Positions 1 through 5,294 of a DNA stretch of 9,204 nt are shown in pieces. Origin of the DNA: RGIG3009 sp045541495 (GTDB lineage Bacteria; Bacillota; Clostridia; Oscillospirales; Acutalibacteraceae); the NCBI GenBank assembly GCA_045541495.1, contig JAZQJE010000055.1:1-9204 (forward strand), written 5' to 3'. How positions within the stretch are numbered: the first letter of the stretch is position 1; every line of letters starts with the position of its first letter. Below the pieces are notes generated by a model. It saw only the letters and a program-made list of their open reading frames with translations, did not search any database and was not told the origin of the DNA. The translations under genes were made by a program, and so were the position numbers.

Positions 1-16
1 GTTTCACGACTTGGTT

Positions 17-83
17 CCTCCTTCGTCTTTCGGTTGTGGTTGGCAAACCCACTTCTATTCTAGACGAAGGAGGATATTTTTTC
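17..83 (+). terminator. Long hairpin with T-tract, probable terminator of a gene left of the window
   Basis: Bases 17-28 (CCTCCTTCGTCT) are perfectly complementary to 62-73 (AGACGAAGGAGG). The 33-base loop can form a weaker inner hairpin (GGTT/AACC). The right arm is followed by ATATTTTTTC, so on the + strand this has the form of a rho-independent terminator, although the loop is unusually long. The right arm also carries a perfect Shine-Dalgarno sequence (AAGGAGG), followed 11 bases later by ATG (85-87), which opens only a three-codon frame (Met-His-Ser-stop). A translational leader is therefore an alternative reading. No gene end is visible to its left inside the window. Confidence 0.5.
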
Positions 84-108
84 TATGCATAGCTAAAGCT
101 TTTTTATC

Positions 109-127
109 CCACCAGCACAGCTGGTGG
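109..127. repeat. Short perfect inverted repeat
   Basis: CCACCAGC (109-116) pairs with GCTGGTGG (120-127) around a 3-base loop. Neither side is followed by a convincing T-tract in the transcribed direction, so I do not call it a terminator. It lies in the gene-free stretch between the leftmost hairpin and the end of the VanZ-like gene, and could add to transcription blocking there. Confidence 0.35.
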
Positions 128-145
128 TTCATTACTACAAACGAA

Positions 146-178
146 GAACTCTCCTGCCGTTACGACGCAGGAGAGTTC
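146..178 (-). terminator. Hairpin overlapping the stop codon of the VanZ-like gene
   Basis: GAACTCTCCTGC (146-157) pairs over 12 bp with GCAGGAGAGTTC (167-178) around a 9-base loop. Read on the minus strand it encodes the last residues (N-S-P-A-S) and the TAA stop (160-162) of the VanZ-like gene, so the terminator is built into the end of the coding sequence. The minus-strand tail (TTCGTTTGTAG) is only moderately T-rich. The + side tail (TTTATCTTTT) is also T-rich, so it could act in both directions. It probably ends the SRP RNA-dnaX-ebfC-VanZ transcription unit. Confidence 0.6.
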
Positions 179-639
179 TTTATCTTTTGATGAATATGAA
201 AACACAAACCGATAGCAGCGGCGCCGAGCAAACAACCACCCCAATCTTTTACAAGATCGATCAGTTGAAAGGCGCGTCCGTCGGCACACCATTCCTGCAC
301 ACATTCGTCCGCTACGGCGAAAAGGGCCGTAAACGGTAACGACCGCCAAACACGGCGGTTATAACTGCGAGCCAGCCAAGAGGCGAAAAAGCCCAGCACG
401 GTATATTCCCCGATATGAGCCAGTTCCCGTACCATGACTTGCACGGTAGCGAGCACGGCTGATTGTTGATCGACGGGCAGGTTGCGATAGGCGGAGAACC
501 AACGTAGTACGGTGGCGGTAAGGCCGGTACTTAACCCCGAAGATTGCGTGGCAGGTTGCAGGGACAACAACAGGATCAGCGCGGCACAGACAATGGTGAA
601 AAGCCATAACACCGTGCGATAAATCACCGATTTTGTCAT
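160..639 (-). CDS. VanZ-like family membrane protein
   Basis: A 159-residue integral membrane protein of the VanZ-like family. VanZ itself gives low-level teicoplanin resistance by an unknown mechanism; most chromosomal relatives have no assigned role. A hydrophobic segment at about residues 9-28 ends in SLQP, which is typical of the family. The paired family signatures follow: RELAHIGEY at 71-79 and DExxQ (111-115) ... GR (121-122) ... D128/D132 ... G134, with further membrane segments around 78-91, 100-112 and 131-149. The ATG is fixed by an in-frame TAA (the ebfC stop) two codons upstream. Only 3 bases separate the two genes and I see no good Shine-Dalgarno, so translation is probably coupled to ebfC. 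Position as third gene after dnaX-ebfC is unusual, because recR normally sits there. Family assignment is firm; the cellular role is unknown. Confidence 0.85.
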   Translation of the reverse strand: MTKSVIYRTVLWLFTIVCAALILLLSLQPATQSSGLSTGLTATVLRWFSAYRNLPVDQQSAVLATVQVMVRELAHIGEYTVLGFFASWLARSYNRRVWRSLPFTALFAVADECVQEWCADGRAFQLIDLVKDWGGCLLGAAAIGLCFHIHQKIKNSPAS

Positions 640-642
640 CGG

Positions 643-984
643 TTAAAAAGGCAGTTTCATACCGCCGGTAATGCGGCTCATTTCCTGCTCGGAATCTGCC
701 ACGGCGGCACGGATCGCTTCGTTGACGGCGGCAGTAACCAAATCGGCCAACATCTCCGTATCGTCGGGATCACAGGCTTCGGGTTTGATCTCAATGGTCT
801 TCACCAAATGAGAACCGTCCACGGTGGCGGATACCATGCCGCCGCCCGCCGTAGCACTGTAAGTACGTGCCGCCAATTCTTCTTGAGCGGCCGCCATGTC
901 TTCTTGCATTTTTTGCGCCTGTTTCATCATGCTCTGCATGTTGCCGGCGCCGGAACCGTATCCTTGCGGTAACCGTGCTTTCAT
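643..984 (-). CDS. ebfC: YbaB/EbfC family nucleoid-associated protein
   Basis: A small (113-residue) DNA-binding, nucleoid-associated protein of the YbaB/EbfC family. These proteins form dimers shaped like tweezers and bind DNA with little sequence specificity. Characteristic features are the N-terminal helix with MMKQAQKMQEDM, the A-R-T-Y-x-A strand, the GGGMVxATVDG turn, the IEIKPEACDPDD segment, the LADLVTAAVNEAI helix, and the Gly-Gly-Met-rich C-terminus. I chose ATG 982-984 (MKARLPQG) because AAAGG lies 9 bases upstream. A TTG three codons earlier (991-993) overlaps the dnaX stop and is possible but less likely. The gene starts 5 bases after dnaX, the usual arrangement in bacteria, and is almost certainly co-transcribed with it. 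Confidence 0.93.
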   Translation of the reverse strand: MKARLPQGYGSGAGNMQSMMKQAQKMQEDMAAAQEELAARTYSATAGGGMVSATVDGSHLVKTIEIKPEACDPDDTEMLADLVTAAVNEAIRAAVADSEQEMSRITGGMKLPF

Positions 985-989
985 TGTCC

Positions 990-2561
990 TCAACCTTTCA
1001 TTTCAATGGTAATGCCCGCCTCGGCACTCTGCCGCAAGAACGCGGACAAGGGATCAGTGGCTTCTTCTTGCTGCTGTGAAGCGGCGGGACGCCCCCGCTT
1101 GATACGCATGGGTTTGCCCAGAATGGCTTGTACCGCATTCATGAGTACCGCTTTGTTTCCGTCGGAACGGACCAAGGTGCCGAACATATCGTTATCGGTG
1201 ACGATCACCAGATCCGTGCCGTTGGTCATGGCGGTAGACGACACTAACACGCCGTACAGCGGCGGACTTTTTTCGGCAATGCGCGCCAACACTTCGGGCC
1301 ATTGGTCACAGGGGGTCATGGGTGCGGGCTCTTTCACGGGGCACGGCACGGGTTCGGCCAATTGTGCGGGTTGCTCGGGTTGTTCGGCCGATACTTCAGC
1401 GGGGACTGCGGCCACCGCCGCGGGGCCGCGTTCCTCCAATGCCTCGATACGGCGCAACAAGCTTTGCGGCGTAGTGTCTAAACGGGGATCACACAAACGG
1501 AGCAAGGTGGTTTCCATTTCCACGCGGCGAGAGACGCCGCCTTTCAGCCGATCCAACGTCCCTTGCAAAACATCCATAATGTGCAATACCGTTTCCAGCG
1601 AAATCGTTTCGGCTTCCGCACGCATGTCTTCCAATTCAGCCGCTGATAACACCACCAAATCACCGGGTTTACCAACGCTCTTGAGAATCATCAGATTCCG
1701 ATAGAATTCGATCAGTTCGGCACACAACCGTTCCATGTCTTTGGAACTGTCATACAGTTCGCCCAGCAATGTGAGGGCCGCGCCGCCGTTGCCGCCGCGA
1801 ATGGCTTTGGACAGGGTGAACAGGTGTTCCCGTCCCGCCATGCCCGTAGCATCCGCTACGACGGCGGTGGTGATATCCCGCGAGCGGGATAAACATTGAT
1901 CCAGTAAAGACAAGGCATCTCGCAAACCGCCGTCTGCCAAACGGGCAATAAGAAGGGCGGCATCGTCCGCCAAGGAAAATCCTTCCTGCTCCGCCACAAA
2001 ATGCAACCGCGCCGCAATATCCGACGGGGGAATGCGACCGAAATCAAACCGTTGGCAACGGGAGAGGATGGTGGCAGGCAATTTATGCACTTCGGTGGTG
2101 GCTAAAATGAAGATCACATGTTCGGGCGGTTCTTCCAGCGTTTTGAGAAGGGCGTTGAACGCACCTGCCGATAACATGTGAACTTCGTCGATAATATACA
2201 CCCGATACTTACCTACGGCGGGAGAGAAATTCACTTCTTCCCGAAGGTCACGGATATTGTCCACACCATTGTTGGAGGCCGCATCGATCTCCACCACGTC
2301 CAAAATGGTGCCCGCATCGATCCCGCGGCAATTATCGCATTGGTTACAAGGATCACCGTCCACGGGATGTAAACAGTTGACCGCTTTGGCCAAAATTTTG
2401 GCACAGGAGGTTTTGCCCGTTCCCCGCGAGCCGGTGAACAGGTAGGCATGGGCCAAACGATGGGAGCGCAATTCGTTTTTGAGCGCGGTAGTGACTACCG
2501 GTTGTCCGTATACATCGGAAAAGGTTTGAGGACGCCATTTGCGATATAACACCTGATACAT
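990..2561 (-). CDS. dnaX: DNA polymerase III subunit gamma/tau
   Basis: The clamp-loader ATPase of the replicative polymerase (523 residues): it loads the beta sliding clamp and, through its C-terminus, links polymerase and helicase. It opens with MYQVLYRKWRPQTF, the standard start. It has a Walker A (GSRGTGKT, 44-51), a zinc-binding cysteine set (C63, C72, C75, C78), Walker B with IIDE (123-126), sensor 1 (ATTEVHKLP), the SRC arginine finger (R168) and sensor 2 (GGLRDALS, 211-218). The collar domain runs to about 365, then a Pro/Ala/Glu-rich linker (about 378-415) leads to a lineage-specific C-terminal domain. AAAGGAGG 7 bases upstream of ATG 2561 fixes the start; the open frame extends 23 codons further but runs into the SRP RNA. 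No correctly phased slippery heptamer is visible, so a programmed short gamma form is not indicated. Confidence 0.97.
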   Translation of the reverse strand: MYQVLYRKWRPQTFSDVYGQPVVTTALKNELRSHRLAHAYLFTGSRGTGKTSCAKILAKAVNCLHPVDGDPCNQCDNCRGIDAGTILDVVEIDAASNNGVDNIRDLREEVNFSPAVGKYRVYIIDEVHMLSAGAFNALLKTLEEPPEHVIFILATTEVHKLPATILSRCQRFDFGRIPPSDIAARLHFVAEQEGFSLADDAALLIARLADGGLRDALSLLDQCLSRSRDITTAVVADATGMAGREHLFTLSKAIRGGNGGAALTLLGELYDSSKDMERLCAELIEFYRNLMILKSVGKPGDLVVLSAAELEDMRAEAETISLETVLHIMDVLQGTLDRLKGGVSRRVEMETTLLRLCDPRLDTTPQSLLRRIEALEERGPAAVAAVPAEVSAEQPEQPAQLAEPVPCPVKEPAPMTPCDQWPEVLARIAEKSPPLYGVLVSSTAMTNGTDLVIVTDNDMFGTLVRSDGNKAVLMNAVQAILGKPMRIKRGRPAASQQQEEATDPLSAFLRQSAEAGITIEMKG

Positions 2562-2568
2562 TGCCAAA

Positions 2569-2576
2569 CCTCCTTT
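2569..2576 (-). promoter_or_regulatory. dnaX ribosome binding site deciding the start
   Basis: On the minus strand, AAAGGAGG is followed by TTTGGCA and the ATG at 2561. This strong site lies just downstream of the SRP RNA 3' end and rules out the longer in-frame extension into the RNA gene. Confidence 0.85.
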
Positions 2577-2584
2577 ACAAAATA

Positions 2585-2731
2585 CCGTGCTCTTTCGGGC
2601 ATACGGGCGAATAGGTTGACTGCGGCGCACGGACGAAACCGCTTAATGCTGCTCGGTTCCCCGCCTGACATGGTTCACGGCACACCGTCGCACAGGACCC
2701 GTTCACCCGTATGCCCCAAAGCGCACGGTTT
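2585..2731 (-). ncRNA. ffs: Signal recognition particle RNA, small bacterial type
   Basis: The RNA core of the signal recognition particle, which binds Ffh and directs ribosomes making membrane and secreted proteins to the FtsY receptor. The diagnostic Ffh-binding hairpin is present on the minus strand at 2669-2648: GTCAGG, a CGG/CCG stem closing a GGAA tetraloop (2660-2657), then AGCAGC, followed by ATTAAGCGG. The ends pair into a long outer helix: CCGTGC (2728-2723) with GCACGG (2590-2585), CTTT with GAAAG, and GGGCATACGGG with CCCGTATGCCC. No Alu-domain sequence is evident, so this is the short form, about 145 nt. The 5' end is estimated from the promoter; the 3' end from the end of the helix (followed by TATTTTG). 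A location directly upstream of dnaX is common in Firmicutes. Confidence 0.93.
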
Positions 2732-2737
2732 GGGACT

Positions 2738-2766
2738 ATTATACTATACCGCCGCCCAAAAAGCAA
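2738..2766 (-). promoter_or_regulatory. Promoter of the SRP RNA (and probably dnaX operon)
   Basis: On the minus strand, a perfect -10 TATAAT (2743-2738) lies 17 bases after a weak -35 TTGCTT (2766-2761). It places the transcription start near 2731, just before the outer helix of the SRP RNA. No separate dnaX promoter is apparent in the 23 bases between the RNA and dnaX, so read-through probably feeds dnaX-ebfC-VanZ. Confidence 0.75.
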
Positions 2767-2776
2767 CAGGCGGCGG
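2749..2776. repeat. GC-rich inverted repeat between apbE and the SRP RNA promoter
   Basis: CCGCCGCC (2749-2756) pairs with GGCGGCGG (2769-2776) around a 12-base loop. On the + strand it is followed by CGATTTTTTA, the form of a terminator against antisense transcription. On the minus strand no T-tract follows, so it is a poor intrinsic terminator for apbE. It encloses the -35 box of the SRP RNA promoter. Confidence 0.5.
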
Positions 2777-2783
2777 CGATTTT

Positions 2784-3788
2784 TTACGCTTTTCGCTGAA
2801 TGACGGGAGGGGTGGTGTCTGTTTGCAGGGTGAGCCCGTCGCTGACTGTCATACTTCCGTCTGCGTACACGAAAATCCCCTGGGCATCGGGGAATTGTTT
2901 TAGCAGTGCTTTGCCTTCGGTTTCCCCTAACACAAAACAGGCGGTAGACAAGCCGTCGGCAACCGCAGAGTTTGCGGCAAGGATGGTGACGGAGGCCAAG
3001 CCGTTTTGCACGGGCATACCGGTATGGGGGTCTAACAAATGATGATACCGCACACCGTCCAGCGTAAAGCCCCGCTCATAAACGCCCGACGTGACCACCG
3101 CATCGTCCCGAACATTCACGATCGCGCACAAGGAAGAGACGTCCAACGGGTTTTTAACGCCGATACGGAAGGGTTGTCCCTCTTTATCCCCCACAGCAAC
3201 GATGTTTCCGCCCAGATCAATGAGGGCGGATACGACCCCTTGTTGTTTCAGCAGATCCCGCAGTTTATCGGCAATAAACCCTTTGGCTATACCACCCGGC
3301 TCAAGACCGCCTGCGGGCAAGGTGACGGTTGTATCCGACACTGTTAACTTTTGATAATCCACCAATTTACAGGCGGCGGACAACCGATCTTGAGGGGGAA
3401 CGGCGGGAGAGTCTGCGGAAAAATCCCACAGTGCCGACACGGGGCGAATGGTAACGTCAAAGGCACCGTGGGATAAAGCGGCGATCCGTTGGCTGAGAGT
3501 CAGCAGTTCGATGGTTTCCGTCGCTACCGTTACGGGGACCCCATTTCCGTTATTCACACGCCAAATATCGCTGCTTTTGCAGGTGGCGCTGAGCAACGAT
3601 TCCAACCGTTCCACTTCGGCAAAGGAGGCGTCCAGCGCCGCCTTGGTGGTTTTCGCCGTTTCGCCGTATACCGTTACCGATACCACGGTATCCAAAGCAA
3701 AATCGGTGCGGGTTTCTTTATCGGTTATCCCGCCGCAGCCGGTCAACAGACAAGTTGCCACAAGAGCGATCAGCACGATTCGACGCAT
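2784..3788 (-). CDS. apbE: FAD:protein FMN transferase lipoprotein, ApbE family
   Basis: ApbE proteins attach FMN from FAD covalently to a Thr/Ser of target flavoproteins such as RnfG/NqrC subunits, outside the cytoplasmic membrane, in a Mg-dependent reaction. The 334-residue product has a lipoprotein signal (MRRIVLIALV...LLTGC, lipid-modified Cys18). Family features follow in order: ALDTVVSVTVYG (31-42), SHGAFDVTIRPVSALWDF (106-123), GGIAKGFIADKL (165-176), ALIDLGGNI (188-196), RIGVKNP (208-214), VVTSGVYERGF (231-241), YHHLLDPHTGMPV (248-260) and the ADGLSTACFVLG segment (277-288). Length is normal. The start has GGGAG about 7-8 bases upstream. No flavoprotein target or Rnf/Nqr gene is in the window. 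It stops 18 bases before the SRP RNA -35 box and is transcribed in the same direction. Confidence 0.94.
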   Translation of the reverse strand: MRRIVLIALVATCLLTGCGGITDKETRTDFALDTVVSVTVYGETAKTTKAALDASFAEVERLESLLSATCKSSDIWRVNNGNGVPVTVATETIELLTLSQRIAALSHGAFDVTIRPVSALWDFSADSPAVPPQDRLSAACKLVDYQKLTVSDTTVTLPAGGLEPGGIAKGFIADKLRDLLKQQGVVSALIDLGGNIVAVGDKEGQPFRIGVKNPLDVSSLCAIVNVRDDAVVTSGVYERGFTLDGVRYHHLLDPHTGMPVQNGLASVTILAANSAVADGLSTACFVLGETEGKALLKQFPDAQGIFVYADGSMTVSDGLTLQTDTTPPVIQRKA

Positions 3789-3821
3789 AGACTTCTCCCT
3801 TTCTTTGACATTCTATCATTA

Positions 3822-3861
3822 GCAGTGTATCACATTTGCTCGGAAAATGCAAAGTATCACA
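3822..3861. repeat. Pair of 13-bp direct repeats over the apbE promoter
   Basis: GCAGTGTATCACA (3822-3834) and GCAAAGTATCACA (3849-3861) match at 11 of 13 positions and are 27 bases apart. The left copy contains the apbE -10 and the right copy overlaps its -35. This is the expected arrangement for an operator, but the binding protein cannot be named from the sequence. Confidence 0.45.
3824..3852 (-). promoter_or_regulatory. Probable apbE promoter
   Basis: On the minus strand, TTGCAT (3852-3847) and TACACT (3829-3824) are 17 bases apart, with TGA directly before the -10 giving an extended -10. The start would be near 3817, leaving a leader of about 30 bases with a GGGAG ribosome site. Both boxes lie in or against a pair of near-identical 13-bp repeats. 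Confidence 0.5.
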
Positions 3862-3876
3862 ACTTTGTAACAAAGG

Positions 3877-3904
3877 TTGACCCGCTTTTTCAACATGTTA
3901 TACT
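3877..3904 (+). promoter_or_regulatory. Promoter of the O-antigen-ligase-like gene
   Basis: TTGACC (3877-3882) and TATACT (3899-3904) are separated by 16 bases, with TG one base before the -10 (extended -10, TGTTATACT). The start falls near 3911, 34 bases before the ATG. A weaker possible upstream promoter on the same strand has TTGACA at 3805-3810 and TATCAC at 3828-3833. Confidence 0.75.
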
Positions 3905-3944
3905 TCAAATGGGACACACTATAAAAAGGAAGGAGAGGAAGCCC

Positions 3945-5255
3945 ATGCGTGTGTTACGGGAGTTATCCCGCGAAAGCCGTGCGTGTATCGTGGCATTATT
4001 GCTTGTTTGTGCCATTCCTCTCCTGCCGGAATATTGTGCGCCCGTTTTGGCCTTGGGTGGCTTATGGGCCGCCGCTGTTGACGCTAAAAAGCGAGGCGAA
4101 CAACTGCATATCGGCCCTATCGGGAAATTATTGTTATTGTACATGGCGTACATGGCGATCGGTATTATGTATTCTGCCCATAAGATGAACAGTTTCTCCA
4201 CCTTTTTGATGTGGGTCGTAATGTTTGGCGGATATCTCACCGTTACCACGGTGGTGTTCAGCCGCCGTCGGTTACAGGTGGCTTTGTTCTTTGTCAGCGC
4301 CGCCGCCGGAATCGTGGGGTTGATTGCTTGTGTACAATACGTATTGCGGGATATTTTGGGCATGGCGTTGCCCAATCAGATCTGGATCGCACTGGACGAG
4401 TGGATATATCACTATTTCCCCTTGAACGTGGATATCCACATTGCACCTCACCGCGCAACGGCGACCTTTAACAATCCCAATATCATGTCGGAATATTTGG
4501 TGATGGCCGTCCCCTTTGCTGCTTTGTCGGGGTTCGACGGGCCGCGCACCCGCTTAAAATTGATCTCACGGGTCTGTTTGTTGTTTGCGTTGTTGGGTAT
4601 AGCGGTATCGTTTTCGCGGGGTGCGTATTTAGCGTTGTTGGCTATGTTGCTGCTGATCATCGTCACCAATTTGCGCAAGATCACGCCGCTGTTGCTTTCG
4701 CTGGTGGCGGCGGTGGCATTGGTGCCGGAAGTGATCATTTCCCGTTTTATGACCATCGGCAGTATCAACGATTTTTCCATTGCTCAACGGTTTACCGCTT
4801 GGGATCTTGCCGTGCAAGCGATTATTGAAAGTCCCTTGTTTGGGTTGGGGCCGGGTATCAATAATTTTTGGGACGTGTTACAAAAAATGGGATTGACCGC
4901 CCCTCATTCTCACAATGTGATCTTGCAGGTGTTGGTGGAAGGTGGTTTTATTGCCCTGTTTTTGCTGACATTGGTGGCAACCAAGTTGTTGCAAAGCAGT
5001 GTGGAGCTATTAAACCATTCTCCCAAAACCCATTTTTACGGCGTATTTTTGTTGGTGTTTGCGGTATCGTTCGCGGTATACGGTATGGTGGATTATCCGT
5101 TCCTGTGCCCCAAACTGGTGGGGATGTTTGTGATTGTTCTCGGTATTGCCGACGCCTCTTCTTGTCTGTATTTACAGCAAGCCACGGTACCACTCACCAA
5201 AGTATTTTCTCGTCCGCCGTTGCAACGGTTAAAAGAATTGTTTGCGACAAAATAA
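3945..5255 (+). CDS. O-antigen ligase/polymerase (Wzy/WaaL-like) family membrane protein
   Basis: A 436-residue polytopic membrane protein of the O-antigen ligase family, whose members transfer or polymerise lipid-linked glycans at the outer face of the cytoplasmic membrane. About ten or more hydrophobic segments cover most of the length. Family landmarks are the external-loop ATFNNPNIMSEYL (173-185), FSRGAY (223-228), RFTAWDLAVQ ... SPLFGLGPG (282-304) and HSHNVILQVLVEGG (321-334). The start has GGAGAGG about 7 bases upstream of ATG 3945; the frame is open further back only because it overlaps apbE antisense. In a Gram-positive the substrate would be a capsular or wall polysaccharide or a glycosylated protein rather than LPS, but no glycosyltransferase neighbours support a specific glycan. 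Some relatives are annotated as bicarbonate transporters, without good evidence. It appears to be a single-gene unit. Confidence 0.85.
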   Translation: MRVLRELSRESRACIVALLLVCAIPLLPEYCAPVLALGGLWAAAVDAKKRGEQLHIGPIGKLLLLYMAYMAIGIMYSAHKMNSFSTFLMWVVMFGGYLTVTTVVFSRRRLQVALFFVSAAAGIVGLIACVQYVLRDILGMALPNQIWIALDEWIYHYFPLNVDIHIAPHRATATFNNPNIMSEYLVMAVPFAALSGFDGPRTRLKLISRVCLLFALLGIAVSFSRGAYLALLAMLLLIIVTNLRKITPLLLSLVAAVALVPEVIISRFMTIGSINDFSIAQRFTAWDLAVQAIIESPLFGLGPGINNFWDVLQKMGLTAPHSHNVILQVLVEGGFIALFLLTLVATKLLQSSVELLNHSPKTHFYGVFLLVFAVSFAVYGMVDYPFLCPKLVGMFVIVLGIADASSCLYLQQATVPLTKVFSRPPLQRLKELFATK

Positions 5256-5290
5256 AACCATCTCTTCGTTTGGCGGAGAGATGGTTTTAT
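5252..5290. terminator. Bidirectional terminator between convergent genes
   Basis: ATAAAACCATCTCT (5252-5265) pairs perfectly over 14 bp with AGAGATGGTTTTAT (5277-5290) around an 11-base loop. T-tracts follow on both strands (TTTTATTTG on +, TTTTATTTTG on minus). It overlaps the TAA of the ligase-like gene (5253-5255) and lies 5 bases past the end of the PTS IIC-like gene, so it serves both. Confidence 0.92.
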
Positions 5291-5294
5291 TTGT

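Noticed and set aside
991..993. TTG start for ebfC overlapping the dnaX stop
   Set aside because: Possible, but ATG 982-984 is better placed relative to AAAGG and gives a normal family N-terminus.
1264..1278. Run of six A then G on the minus strand in dnaX, resembling the frameshift heptamer used in some dnaX genes
   Set aside because: The run starts at codon position 2 (GAA AAA AGT), so it is out of phase for A-AAA-AAG slippage, and it lies in the C-terminal domain (codon 430), too far downstream for a gamma product.
1006..1704. 232-codon open frame antisense to dnaX
   Set aside because: It is a shadow of the GC-rich dnaX coding frame: no ribosome site, no recognisable domain, low-complexity product.
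2562..2630. N-terminal extension of dnaX by 23 codons
   Set aside because: It runs into the SRP RNA and lacks a ribosome site, whereas ATG 2561 has AAAGGAGG at good spacing and gives the standard MYQVLYRKWRP start.
3489..3944. Longer open frame upstream of the O-antigen-ligase-like gene
   Set aside because: It is antisense to apbE and crosses the promoter; ATG 3945 has a good ribosome site and begins a plausible membrane protein.
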